A DNA stretch of 64,000 bases from Anaerolineae bacterium (GCA_021324435.1 JAJPIZ010000005.1:1-64000); one strand, 5' to 3'. Shown: positions 43,424 to 54,271, counted from the first letter of the stretch. Translations and numbers: made by a program. Notes: generated by a model from the sequence alone, not told the origin.

Positions 43424-43456
43424 GAAAAATCCCGAAAACAAGGATCGTTTTCGGGG
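43424..43456 (-). terminator. Terminator of the FMN riboswitch
   Basis: Minus strand: stem CCCGAAAAC/GTTTTCGGG, 7-nt loop, then ATTTTTCTT. It lies 36 bases after the aptamer, so it is the expression platform. Confidence 0.85.
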
Positions 43457-43491
43457 CAATGTCGAATCAGACCCGCGCGGGGTCGTCATCA

Positions 43492-43625
43492 CCTTCTTCT
43501 ATCCAGACTTTTACTGTCGGCCCCGGAGTTTCACCGGGTCATGCGCTTGCGCGCTCGTGGGCTGTACCACCGATCGGGAATTCACCTGCACTTCGTGCGG
43601 TGCAAGTGGCACCCTGCCCCGAAGG
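43492..43625 (-). ncRNA. FMN riboswitch aptamer
   Basis: The minus strand carries the conserved FMN (RFN) elements in order: CCTTCGGGGCAGGGTG, GTGAATTCCCGATCGGTGG, AGCCCACGAGC, GACCCGGTGAAACTCCGGGG, CCGACAGTAAAAGTCTGGAT and the closing GAAGAAGG. P1 pairs CCTTC with GAAGG. With FMN bound, the terminator at 43424-43456 should form and stop the riboflavin transporter transcript. Confidence 0.95.
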
Positions 43626-43644
43626 TTGTTATTTGGTTGTGATT

Positions 43645-43673
43645 ATTATAGTCAACGCGACGAAGCGTGTCAA
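43645..43673 (-). promoter_or_regulatory. Consensus promoter of the riboswitch operon
   Basis: Minus strand: TTGACA (43668-43673), 17-bp spacer, TATAAT (43645-43650). A perfect consensus pair, placed 20 bases before the aptamer. Confidence 0.9.
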
Positions 43674-43678
43674 TTCAA

Positions 43679-44092
43679 TTATTTCTCGCTGGAAAGAATA
43701 TCAAGCAGGCGATTCAATTGAGGACCGATCTGGCGTAATTCCTGTTTATGGGCTGTTGAAAGTTTTTCCAACACATTCAAGCCGCGCTCCGTCAACGCCA
43801 CATAGACTTTTCTATGATCGTCCTTGGAATTTTGTCGAATGACCAGTCTCTCCTCCGCGAGACGATTGACCAATTCCACCGCGCTATGATGGCGAATTTG
43901 CAATCGTTCGGCTAATTCTCCGATGGTTAACTGTTGGCGGTTTGGAAAACCTTTGATTGCCAGCAGGGCCTGATGCTGATGAGGAGTTAGGCCGAGGGCA
44001 CGGGCGGCCTCCTCGCTGAACCGGAGGAACTGACGCAGGGAATACCGGAATGAAGCCAGAGCCTCATAATCGGATTGTGAGATGAAAGCCAT
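43679..44092 (-). CDS. MarR-family transcriptional regulator
   Basis: A 137-residue winged-helix regulator. It has the MarR layout: N-terminal dimer helix, LTPHQHQALLAIKGF, then the recognition region LTIGELAERLQIRHHSAVELVNRL and the wing LVIRQNSKDDHRKVYVALTERG. It is divergent from the ClC gene, and a palindrome lies in the clc promoter, so it probably represses clc and may bind its own region too. Ligand unknown. Confidence 0.9.
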   Translation of the reverse strand: MAFISQSDYEALASFRYSLRQFLRFSEEAARALGLTPHQHQALLAIKGFPNRQQLTIGELAERLQIRHHSAVELVNRLAEERLVIRQNSKDDHRKVYVALTERGLNVLEKLSTAHKQELRQIGPQLNRLLDILSSEK

Positions 44093-44126
44093 TTGCTCTC
44101 CGTCTTTTGAAATTTGTTGATGCGCC

Positions 44127-44155
44127 TTGAATTATATCGTATTCCGATATATAAT
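44127..44155 (+). promoter_or_regulatory. clc promoter
   Basis: TTGAAT (44127-44132), 17-bp spacer, TATAAT (44150-44155). The spacer is filled by the palindrome below. Confidence 0.75.
44133..44151. promoter_or_regulatory. Probable MarR operator
   Basis: TATATCG, 5 bases, CGATATA: a 7-bp inverted repeat that exactly spans the promoter spacer and touches the -10. Position fits repression of the ClC gene by the adjacent MarR protein. Confidence 0.7.
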
Positions 44156-44181
44156 CCGCCAGGTTTTTTCGAGGTGAAAAC

Positions 44182-46071
44182 ATGCTTAGAGACAATTTGG
44201 ACTACAAACACGCATCAAATATCAATGCTTCTGCCGATTTTCGTATGTTGCTGGTCTCGTTCCTGGCGGCTGCCATCGGATTGATCGCGGGCTTTGTCGC
44301 GTACGGCCTGTATACGCTGATTGCGATCATCACCAACCTGGTCTTCTATCAAAAATTTGCGTTAACCCTGCCTAGCCTGAAAGACAACCCGCTCGGTCTT
44401 TGGGTTCTCGTCGTTCCCGCGCTGGGCGGGTTGATCATCGGCGTGATGGCGAAATACGGCACGCCCAAGATCAAAGGTCACGGCATTCCTGAAGCGATGG
44501 AAGCCGTGCTAACCAATCGCAGTCGTATCGCGCCGCGCGTGGCGATCCTCAAGCCGCTCTCCGCCGCGATTGCCATTGGCACAGGCGGCCCGTTCGGCGC
44601 TGAAGGGCCGATCATTCAAACAGGCGGAGCGATCGGTTCGATCATCGGCCAACTAATTCACACCACTGCCGCGGAACGAAAAGTCCTGCTGGCCTGCGGC
44701 GCGGCGGCAGGCATGGCCGCTACATTCAGCACGCCGATTGCGGCAGTCATTTTGGCCATTGAACTATTGCTGTTTGAATTCAAAACGCGCTCGTTCATTC
44801 CGCTGGTCGTTGCCAGCACACTGGCAACGGCTGTTCATTTTCAACTGCTGGGCACGGGTCCCATGTTCACGGTTCAAGTTGTGGATTTTGGCATCCCCGG
44901 CGCGCTTCCCTTTTATATCGTTCTGGGTTTGTTGTGCGGACTTGCCGCAGTCCTGATCAGCAACGCTCTGTATTGGATCGAGGATATATTCGAACGACTG
45001 CCAGTGAATGAAATCTTCCTTCCGGCCATCGGCGCCTTGGCGCTGGGTGTGATTGGTTACTTTGTGCCGCGTGTCCTCGGCGTTGGGTACGACACGATCT
45101 CGGATATTTTGAACGCGCGCCTGGCGTTGTCTGCGTTGCTGATGATTATGTTTTTCAAAAGTTTGGCTTTGGTCATTTCGCTCGGCTCCGGGACTTCGGG
45201 CGGATTGCTCGCCCCAATGTTCATGGCGGGGGCCGCGCTCGGCGGCGCGTTCGCGATGATCGTCAATCAGATCATCCCCGGTGCGAATCTTTCACCCGCC
45301 GCCTGTGCGCTGGTCGGAATGGCCGCGGTCTTCGGATCTGCGGCGCGGGCGACCTTCACGCTCATCATCTTTGCCTTCGAGTTGACTCGCGACTACAACG
45401 CCATCCTGCCGCTGATGCTGGTCTGTGTGATCGCGGACGGGACCGCGCTTCTGCTGATGCGCAACTCGATCATGACCGAGAAGTTAGCGCGGCGCGGCCT
45501 CCGCATCCACCTGGACTATGAGGCGGACATTCTCCAACAAGTAAACGTGGGTGAGATCATGGATCGCCAGCCTGTCGCGATTCCGAACACGATGAAAGTC
45601 AGTGAACTGGCGGACCGCATTGCCCGCGGCGATAAACAGTTTGCGCGCCGTCAGGGTTTTCCCATCGTGGACAAAAGAGGCTATTTGATTGGAATCATCA
45701 CATGGGGCGATATTGCGGAGGTGGTCGGCGAAGGCACCGCAGATGAAACGACTGTGCTTGATGCCGGCAACGACAATCCTGTGGTGACCTATCCAGATGA
45801 ATTGATGCACCATGCGGTGTTGAAGATGTTGCACAACAACATTGGCCGCCTGCCGGTCGTGGATCGCCGCGAGCCGCGTAAGTTAGTAGGTTACCTCGGG
45901 CGCTCGGCGGTGATGGAGGCGCGTCTACGTCGCCTGCACGAAGAACGCGTTCGCGAGCCGGGCTGGATCACCACCGCCGCTTCCGACATAATAAAAAGAA
46001 TGCCACCTGCCAATGTTCCATCCAATGGCAAGCGGCCCAAAAGACAAAAGCAATCCGCTAAAAGGAAATAG
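44182..46071 (+). CDS. ClC-family chloride channel/transporter with CBS pair
   Basis: A 629-residue protein. Residues about 20-435 form the ClC core. GTGGPFGAEGPIIQTGG holds the gating Glu141, and GSGTSGGLLAP is the third pore motif. The internal proton-pathway Glu of ClC-ec1 (second of IEEM) appears to be Leu here (AIELLLFE), hinting at channel-like behaviour. Two CBS domains span about 454-575; they usually bind adenine nucleotides. The tail is basic. It may respond to osmotic or acid stress. It is controlled by the divergent MarR. Confidence 0.92.
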   Translation: MLRDNLDYKHASNINASADFRMLLVSFLAAAIGLIAGFVAYGLYTLIAIITNLVFYQKFALTLPSLKDNPLGLWVLVVPALGGLIIGVMAKYGTPKIKGHGIPEAMEAVLTNRSRIAPRVAILKPLSAAIAIGTGGPFGAEGPIIQTGGAIGSIIGQLIHTTAAERKVLLACGAAAGMAATFSTPIAAVILAIELLLFEFKTRSFIPLVVASTLATAVHFQLLGTGPMFTVQVVDFGIPGALPFYIVLGLLCGLAAVLISNALYWIEDIFERLPVNEIFLPAIGALALGVIGYFVPRVLGVGYDTISDILNARLALSALLMIMFFKSLALVISLGSGTSGGLLAPMFMAGAALGGAFAMIVNQIIPGANLSPAACALVGMAAVFGSAARATFTLIIFAFELTRDYNAILPLMLVCVIADGTALLLMRNSIMTEKLARRGLRIHLDYEADILQQVNVGEIMDRQPVAIPNTMKVSELADRIARGDKQFARRQGFPIVDKRGYLIGIITWGDIAEVVGEGTADETTVLDAGNDNPVVTYPDELMHHAVLKMLHNNIGRLPVVDRREPRKLVGYLGRSAVMEARLRRLHEERVREPGWITTAASDIIKRMPPANVPSNGKRPKRQKQSAKRK

Positions 46072-46126
46072 CGGCGCGTCCCCGTTCAACTCACGAACAA
46101 GTTGTTTCAATTGAAGCTTATTGCTC

Positions 46127-46321
46127 TTACTCAGCCTTGACGATGCACTCCACCGGACAAACGGAAGCGCAGTGCGGCGAATCATAATGGCCGACGCATT
46201 CCACGCAGGTCTCCTGATTGATCACGTAAAGAATCCCATCGCCTTCGCTGATGGATTCGGTCGGGCACTCCGGCACGCACGCGCCACAGGCGATGCAGTC
46301 TTCTTTGATTTTCATGGACAT
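46127..46321 (-). CDS. YfhL-like 2[4Fe-4S] ferredoxin
   Basis: A 64-residue protein with two cluster motifs: CIACGACVPECP and CVECVGHYDSPHCASVCP, where the second has the longer loop of YfhL-type ferredoxins. It carries electrons in the cytoplasm. GGGAG is eight bases before the ATG. Neighbours (ClC, valS) give no hint of its partner. Confidence 0.95.
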   Translation of the reverse strand: MSMKIKEDCIACGACVPECPTESISEGDGILYVINQETCVECVGHYDSPHCASVCPVECIVKAE

Positions 46322-46418
46322 GGTTATTCTCCCGAATGAAATTTCGTATCTACGTTAATTCATCTGGCGAAGGCCGTCAAATGACGAATGTCGTCTCGTT
46401 TTAAAGATTTTGTCATAT

Positions 46419-46452
46419 AAAAATCGGACAGGCTCTTGAGCCTGTCCGATTT
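46419..46452. terminator. valS terminator
   Basis: Fifteen-bp stem (AAATCGGACAGGCTC/GAGCCTGTCCGATTT), followed on the minus strand by TTATATG, with T-rich arm ends. It begins three bases after the valS stop. Confidence 0.85.
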
Positions 46453-46454
46453 CG

Positions 46455-49172
<2,718 letters not shown>

Positions 49173-49190
49173 GTTCGCTCCTTCGTCGCT

Positions 49191-49240
49191 AAATATTCGT
49201 AATTCGATATTCGTTATTCGAGGATCAAATATCGAGTATC
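49191..49240. repeat. Repeat of the ATATTCGTAATTCGATATTCG type
   Basis: Iterated ATTCG words with partial inverted symmetry between the T-box terminator and the valS start. Similar words occur at 59101-59166. Confidence 0.55.
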
Positions 49241-49244
49241 GGCT

Positions 49245-49545
49245 CTTAAAACAAAAACGCCTCGTCCTTGATGAGGACGAAGCGCCTGCTTCGCGGTACC
49301 ACCTCAATTCAGTCTTACGACTGCACTCAATGACCGACCATCATCGGTCTATGCTGTAACGGGCATTCCCGTGAACGGTCTACTCGGCCGGGGGCCTTTC
49401 TTCGTCAATGACATTCAGACGACTTCAGCGCTGTTTCCCTGCGGAGACTTCCACCTTTCATCTCCTTCTCTATCAAGTCACTGGTCTCGATACGCCCTTC
49501 GGGCTACTTGACCAACACGCTTACTACTTCTGAATGGCCGAGATT
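49245..49545 (-). ncRNA. T-box leader of valS
   Basis: The minus strand has the T-box word AGGTGGTACCGCG (rc of 49293-49305), followed by terminator CGTCCTCATCAAGGACG (in 49263-49279) and TTTTTGTTTT. Stem I runs from about 49545 to 49390. A likely specifier is GTC (rc of 49421-49423) in CTGAAGTCG, matching valine. Uncharged tRNA-Val would stabilise the antiterminator and allow valS transcription. A dispersed repeat lies within stem I. Confidence 0.9.
49483..49513. repeat. Dispersed palindrome inside T-box stem I
   Basis: GGTCTCGATACGCCC, TTC, GGGCTACTTGACC. The same words (GTCTCGATAC and GTCGAGT) occur at 50894-51030 and 61500-61565. Confidence 0.65.
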
Positions 49546-49571
49546 ATACGCGTCCGAGAATTTGAAGTCAA
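49543..49571 (-). promoter_or_regulatory. valS promoter
   Basis: Minus strand: TTGACT (49566-49571), 17-bp spacer, TATAAT (49543-49548), just upstream of the T-box. Confidence 0.85.
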
Positions 49572-49574
49572 GTG

Positions 49575-50042
49575 TCAATCCCCAGCGGTACTTTTGTCGT
49601 TCCAGTGCAGGACACTTAATGAAGCGCCAGCCAAAATCGAAATTCCTATAGCAAGATTGGGCATAGCGCCTATGAATACGGCTACAGAGGCCAGCTTTTG
49701 ATCTGTAAAAAACAGGCCCATCAGGACGAAAACAAGAGGAATACCGCCCAAGAATATTCCAACAAATATCATACTAAACAACACCAAAGGGTCTTTTGTC
49801 CTATAGAACTTTCCAACAAATAGCCATCGGATCATTATTCCTTGGAAACGAGCCAGCTCAGCTTGAGTTTCAATCCATCCCAACCCTGATCTACCTCTCG
49901 CGACTCGATACCCCGGCGAACCAAGTAGATAGATGGCGCTCTCATCGTTTTCAAAAATATCAATCACGGGAGCCAGTCTCGGATTTTTGACGGGTAATTT
50001 TGGTCTCTTGTGTTTGACGACTCGCCGGAAGGATCGATTCAT
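49575..50042 (-). CDS. Hypothetical membrane protein, two helices
   Basis: A 155-residue protein with a very basic start (MNRSFRRVVKHKRPKLPVK) and then a soluble stretch. Two membrane segments lie near residues 88-110 and 120-142. I do not recognise it. Composition is AT-richer than most neighbours. GAGAGGG precedes the ATG. Its end abuts the valS promoter. Confidence 0.55.
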   Translation of the reverse strand: MNRSFRRVVKHKRPKLPVKNPRLAPVIDIFENDESAIYLLGSPGYRVARGRSGLGWIETQAELARFQGIMIRWLFVGKFYRTKDPLVLFSMIFVGIFLGGIPLVFVLMGLFFTDQKLASVAVFIGAMPNLAIGISILAGASLSVLHWNDKSTAGD

Positions 50043-50122
50043 AAAACCCTCTCGAATAGGTTGCTTGAATTATACTTGCCCTGCGTGAAAATTTGACATA
50101 CAAAAAGGACATCAACAATATC

Positions 50123-50890
50123 ATGCTCAGCGGATTCGATTTTGTATTGATCGGTTTGGCCGCGGTGGCGGCGGGCGCAGTCAACGCGCTAGCTGGCGGC
50201 GGGACGCTCATCACGTTTCCGATGCTGACCGCGGTCGGCGTTTCAGCGGTGGCGGCGAATGTGACCAACACCGTGGCGCTGTGTCCCGGTTATATCGGCG
50301 GGACGCTGGCGCAACGCAAGGATTTGCAGGGGCAGGGGAAACGTTTGTGGTTCGTCCTGCCCGCAGGAGTGATCGGTGGACTCATCGGCGGGATTCTCCT
50401 GCTGAACACCGGCGAAAAGCTGTTCAAGGATTTGGTCCCGTATCTCATTTTGCTGGCTTCGGGTTTGCTGGCGATTCAAGACCCGGTGCGAACCTGGCTC
50501 ACGAAGAGAATGGGCGAGAATTCATCCAAAGATGGCAATGAGAAATGGGCGAGCCTGCCGATTGGCCTGGCCGCGATCTATGGCGGATATTTCGGCGCTG
50601 GACTCAGCGTCATCGTTCTGGCGGTGATGGGATTGACCCTTGAGGACACGCTGACGCGCCTCAACGCGTTGAAGCAGTTGGTCGGTTTCACTGTCAACGT
50701 GGCGGCGGCGATCTTCTTTTTGTTTTCGGGACAAGTGGAGTGGCTGGCCGCGCTGGTGATGGCGGTCGGCGCGTTGATCGGCGGCGTATTGGGGGGGCGG
50801 CTGGCGGGCCGCGTCAGCCCCTCGACGTTGCGCTGGATGGTTGTGACCATCGGCGTGATCGTAGCGATTATTTATTTGGTGAGGAGATAA
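50123..50890 (+). CDS. TauE/SafE-family membrane permease
   Basis: A 255-residue membrane protein with about eight helices and two internal repeats. Family features are [20 protein letters not shown] near the start, [15 protein letters not shown], and the second-half match [15 protein letters not shown] with [17 protein letters not shown]. Relatives export sulfite or sulfonates; the substrate here is unknown. ATG at 50123 is chosen; a TTG at 50093 would add ten residues. Confidence 0.85.
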   Translation: MLSGFDFVLIGLAAVAAGAVNALAGGGTLITFPMLTAVGVSAVAANVTNTVALCPGYIGGTLAQRKDLQGQGKRLWFVLPAGVIGGLIGGILLLNTGEKLFKDLVPYLILLASGLLAIQDPVRTWLTKRMGENSSKDGNEKWASLPIGLAAIYGGYFGAGLSVIVLAVMGLTLEDTLTRLNALKQLVGFTVNVAAAIFFLFSGQVEWLAALVMAVGALIGGVLGGRLAGRVSPSTLRWMVVTIGVIVAIIYLVRR

Positions 50891-50893
50891 ATT

Positions 50894-51030
50894 CACGCTG
50901 AGCGGAGGGTCGAGTAGCGAAGCGTATCGAGACCTGAAGTCGAAGCGCAAGAGAAACAACCTCTTGTAAATGAGGAGATTGCTTCGGCGGGGTTTCGATA
51001 CGCTCACTTCAATCACCGCCTCGCAATGAC
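50894..51030. repeat. Composite repeat: GTCGAGTAGCGAAGCGTATCGAGACC plus CGCAATGAC end
   Basis: Starts CACGCTGAGCGGAGGGTCGAG and TATCGAGACC, then an unrelated middle with GAGATTGCTTCGGCGG, then GGTTTCGATACGCTCAC and a family B end GCAATGAC. It appears to be two families joined or nested. Confidence 0.65.
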
Positions 51031-51032
51031 AT

Positions 51033-53495
51033 CTATTGCACAAACGTCTGCCATTTGCTGTGATCGTCCGGCACGAGGATTTCGTTCTGCGGGCCGGCCT
51101 GATCGTCCCAGTATTTGTGGCTCCACATGTCCGCGCCGAAGGAATGGCATTCAGCGTTGACAAAGTCCAATGGGGTTGTGTCCGCAAACAGGCAGGAGGG
51201 AGGCGGAGTCGCTTTGCCGGAGGGGGAAGAGGGTACAGAACCGGTCAATGAGTTTTCGTTGCCCGGCGTTGGGAAGCAGGGGAATCGCCAATATCCCATT
51301 CCGTCGGGGATACGGCAAATGGATTGATCTGGATATTTGATCACGGTGTATCCGCGCGCGTCCACGACGACCCCGCGGGAATTGATCAAGCGGACTTCGT
51401 CGCCGCTGTCATCCAGCAGGATATGCGTTTGAGAACCGAAAAATATAGCGCGTTCACCCGGCTTGAGGGTCTTGCTTGGCAATGTGAATGGACTGGAACC
51501 GATGTTCGGCTCGTCGTCTAATTTCCAGCCTGACAAATTGACATTGATGGGGCCAAGATTTTCGATCTCGATGAACTCATCATAGACATTTACTTCGCCA
51601 TCGTTATTCCAATCGAAACCGGGGCGAGGCAGGAATTCGTTGATCACAACATGGGCGAAAGGAGTGGGGCTGGGCGTGACTCGCTTTTTTGTAGCGGTCG
51701 GTTTTGGAGACGGTGTAACGGTAACAGTTGTTGCCCAGTTGGCATCGCCTGGTGTTCCCCGAATGACGTTATTGCCTCGATCTCTAACTATTGATCCGGA
51801 CCCGGCATAGGTTACCCAAGCTGTTGCGCTATCTGCAACATTCGCGCGGCGTTCCATTGTCTGATAACCGGGAGATGCTAGACCGGCGGGCCAGCTCCCG
51901 CCGTCAGAATTAGCAGTGTCTATTATTGTATTTGCAGGATCGTACAACCGCAAAATCTCACCAGCATTATTTAGGGTCCCGGTAAATGTAAAGGTCGGTA
52001 TCGTTGGAGGTAAGTTGCTGAAAACACTCGAACTGGTTTCCAGTATTAGGAAGCCATCAGCCGCGATAACGCCTGACAAATTAATGCTCGGATTGCCATC
52101 GGAAGCCACAAGACGCCAGCCAGCCAGATTGATATCCTGATTGGTGGTATTGTAAAGCTCAATCCATTCATCACTACTGGACGCAATGGTTCCCATCCAC
52201 GCTACCTCATTGATAAGCACAGTGCGCGAGGCAGAGGGTGTGGGAGTGAGTGTGGGCGATGCGGTCGGCGTACGAGTCGGTGAGGGTGTAATCGTTGCTG
52301 AGGGCGTGATCGTTGGTGTTAGTGTAGGCGTAACAAAGAAGGCCCAATTTGCTTGCTTTGGCGTTCCGTGGATTGGATTGTTCGCCGCGTCACGACCATT
52401 CCATGTTACAGTACCAAGGTTAGTTGCCCAGCCTGATGGGTCATCCGGGGCGATAGCGCTATAGCGTTCCATACTGCCATTTGGAGATACACTGCCAGCA
52501 GGCCATGATCCACCGCTTGCATTCGCCGTGTCAACCGATGTGCCATCAGGCATACGGAGACGCAGTGTTTCGCCTGTGTCTGACAAGGCGCCAAAATATA
52601 TTTGATCAGCAGGAAGATCATTGACAGTATTGTCGTGAGCGCGTTCCAGCAGGAAGAAGCCGCCAGCCGCAATCGTGCCATTCAATATCACATCTACATG
52701 GCCGCTATCGGTTACCAGACGCCAGCCGGTCAAGTCAACATCAAGCACGCCGGGATTATAAAGTTCGATCCATTCATCATCGGGTGAAGCGAGAGTGCCG
52801 GCCCAGGCGACTTCGCTGATAATGACTCGTGGGGAGGGAATTGCTCCACATGCAACAGCAGAGCTAGATAAATTTTGAGGGTTGCTTGTACCGTCGTTAT
52901 AAGAAAAATCACTTATGTTCTTATCTGAATCGATGCAGTTTCCATTCATCCAGGTCAATTTACGTTCATAACTCTGTTCCTTATTCGTTGTGGTCTGAGG
53001 GAGTGGAGTGGTGCCTTCTATATAAGAAGGCGCAACAGACATGCCTACTTGATCTATTATGGTAGTTCCATCTGCTAAAGTAATTGCCATTCCGCCATCA
53101 TCCGCAATACCGGTGGAATAAGTTCCATTAGCCAAGGCCAGTAGCCCTGCGCTGGCAGAAGAATTAACAAGAAGATAATATTGATTTGGCGGTATTGTTG
53201 TCAGAGGTGGAAATATATATCTTGTATTTTTTGTGCCACTTGAACTTGATGTTCGAAATAACCAGCCGCTCACATCTGCTGGTGTATTCATGGGATTATA
53301 GATCTCGACAAACTCGTCGTTTCCCCCATTTGGGCCCCTTGTTCTAAATTCGCTAATAACTATGTGACTTGCGTTTCCTGCCCTAGGCGCTGATGCTTTC
53401 ACTGGTGCAAATGTGGGTAAGAGCGCGCCTGCGAGCAGACCAGCCAACAGGAAAAGAATGAGAAACCCGCGCACAAAAACTTTGGATGAAGTCAT
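51033..53495 (-). CDS. Secreted protein with four lamin-tail (LTD) domains
   Basis: An 820-residue exported protein. A signal helix (FLILFLLAGLLAGALLPTFAPVKA) is followed by four LTD repeats that begin IVISEFRTRG, VIISEVAWAGT, VLINEVAWMGT and VVINEFLPRPG. Each has DEWIELYNP or an equivalent, and SGWLFR- or AGWRLV-type turns. The domains are joined by Thr/Pro/Ser linkers (TPTITPSATITPSPTRTPT). LTD domains in bacteria occur in surface and nuclease proteins; none here has a nuclease motif. It probably acts as a cell-surface or extracellular matrix protein. A TACAAT box lies seven bases before the ATG, suggesting a leaderless transcript. Confidence 0.85.
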   Translation of the reverse strand: MTSSKVFVRGFLILFLLAGLLAGALLPTFAPVKASAPRAGNASHIVISEFRTRGPNGGNDEFVEIYNPMNTPADVSGWLFRTSSSSGTKNTRYIFPPLTTIPPNQYYLLVNSSASAGLLALANGTYSTGIADDGGMAITLADGTTIIDQVGMSVAPSYIEGTTPLPQTTTNKEQSYERKLTWMNGNCIDSDKNISDFSYNDGTSNPQNLSSSAVACGAIPSPRVIISEVAWAGTLASPDDEWIELYNPGVLDVDLTGWRLVTDSGHVDVILNGTIAAGGFFLLERAHDNTVNDLPADQIYFGALSDTGETLRLRMPDGTSVDTANASGGSWPAGSVSPNGSMERYSAIAPDDPSGWATNLGTVTWNGRDAANNPIHGTPKQANWAFFVTPTLTPTITPSATITPSPTRTPTASPTLTPTPSASRTVLINEVAWMGTIASSSDEWIELYNTTNQDINLAGWRLVASDGNPSINLSGVIAADGFLILETSSSVFSNLPPTIPTFTFTGTLNNAGEILRLYDPANTIIDTANSDGGSWPAGLASPGYQTMERRANVADSATAWVTYAGSGSIVRDRGNNVIRGTPGDANWATTVTVTPSPKPTATKKRVTPSPTPFAHVVINEFLPRPGFDWNNDGEVNVYDEFIEIENLGPINVNLSGWKLDDEPNIGSSPFTLPSKTLKPGERAIFFGSQTHILLDDSGDEVRLINSRGVVVDARGYTVIKYPDQSICRIPDGMGYWRFPCFPTPGNENSLTGSVPSSPSGKATPPPSCLFADTTPLDFVNAECHSFGADMWSHKYWDDQAGPQNEILVPDDHSKWQTFVQ

Positions 53496-53502
53496 CGGGT
53501 TA

Positions 53503-53508
53503 ATTGTA
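53503..53508 (-). promoter_or_regulatory. Possible -10 of a leaderless transcript
   Basis: TACAAT on the minus strand, seven bases before the ATG of the lamin-tail gene; no Shine-Dalgarno. No good -35 seen. The 53496-53621 gap shows nothing else. Confidence 0.4.
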
Positions 53509-53621
53509 GCAGAAAGAGGGCGCGCCGCATCTTCCCAATTTGGAAAGGCGCGACGCGCGTGAACATCCCTGAAGTAGAAGCGTATGAAACGGTGGCCGGT
53601 GTCGGGTCGGGGGCGAGGCGG

Positions 53622-53882
53622 CTAGCGCGGCTCAACGACCAGTTTGATGGCTGTCCGGACTTTGTCTTCAATTTCCACGTCCACAAATTCCGGGACGCAG
53701 ACCACGTTGATGCCATCATTCTTGAGATAGCCGGTGGCGAGAACCAGCGCCTTGACAGCCTGGTTCACGGCCCCGGCCCCGATGGCCTGCACTTCCGCGT
53801 GCTTGTGCTCGCGGATGACTCCTGCAATCGCCCCAGCGACAGCGGAGGTGCGGGAGTTGGCGGAAACTTTGATCATGTCCAT
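53622..53882 (-). CDS. SpoVS-family (Alba-like) protein
   Basis: An 86-residue protein closely matching stage V sporulation protein S: MIKVSANSRTSAVAGAIAGV, QAIGAGAVNQAVKALVLA and a terminal TAIKLVVEPR. SpoVS folds like Alba, a nucleic-acid binder, and affects septation or sporulation genes in Bacillus; non-spore formers use it for other regulation. GGGAGG precedes the ATG by five bases. A palindrome overlaps its promoter. Confidence 0.93.
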   Translation of the reverse strand: MDMIKVSANSRTSAVAGAIAGVIREHKHAEVQAIGAGAVNQAVKALVLATGYLKNDGINVVCVPEFVDVEIEDKVRTAIKLVVEPR

Positions 53883-53917
53883 GTGTGCCTCCCACGCAAT
53901 ACAAAGAGGGGCTTGTT

Positions 53918-53932
53918 TGTACAAATTGTACA
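53918..53932. promoter_or_regulatory. Palindromic operator over the spoVS promoter
   Basis: TGTACAA, one base, TTGTACA: perfect 7-bp arms. It covers the -10 box, so a repressor site is likely. Confidence 0.6.
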
Positions 53933-53953
53933 GGATTCGAGGTTTGCTTTCAA
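53925..53953 (-). promoter_or_regulatory. spoVS promoter
   Basis: Minus strand: TTGAAA (53948-53953), 17-bp spacer, TACAAT (53925-53930). Confidence 0.75.
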
Positions 53954-53975
53954 GCGGCACCTCAGCGGGAATATC

Positions 53976-54214
53976 AATCCGCAGATTATGCAGATTTGGC
54001 AGATTTCTTCTTGGTAGTGGCACAAAGTAAGTAACGACACTCAACGCGAATGTTTCGAATGAGCGAATGCCGCGAATTTCTTCTGGTTTATTTGTAAAAT
54101 TCGCCGCTTTGCGCCATTCGCGTTCCGAAGCTTGGTGATGCCAGTTGCCATCACTTACAAATAGACCACCACCTTCTTCTTTTATTCTGCGTAATCTGCC
54201 GAGTCTGCGGATCA
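53976..54214. repeat. Nested palindromic repeats between spoVS and pepF
   Basis: Outer arms: AATCCGCAGATTATGCAGAT on the left and ATTCTGCGTAATCTGC with GTCTGCGGAT on the right. Inside, from 54042 to 54125, a second palindrome has AACGCGAATG on the left and CATTCGCGTT on the right, with CGCGAATTT and AAATTCGCCG between. One family seems to have inserted into another. This fills most of the 389-base gap 53883-54271. Confidence 0.7.
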
Positions 54215-54271
54215 ATTTTCTGATTTTTTTCATTTGGTATACTTGCCTCATCTCACACAAAGGAGCCCATC

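Noticed and set aside
43296-43678. Small frames in the ribX leader
   Set aside because: They are translations of the FMN riboswitch and terminator.
49173-49307. Longer N terminus for valS
   Set aside because: It covers part of the T-box terminator and repeat; ATG at 49172 has AAGGAGCG and fits the family.
53559-54017. Plus-strand frame starting NIPEVEAYE, like the start of formamidopyrimidine-DNA glycosylase
   Set aside because: Only about ten residues resemble the family; the rest is antisense of spoVS. Probably chance or a tiny remnant.
53883-54260. N-terminal extension of the SpoVS frame
   Set aside because: It is translated repeat and promoter DNA. The SpoVS start with GGGAGG is at 53882.
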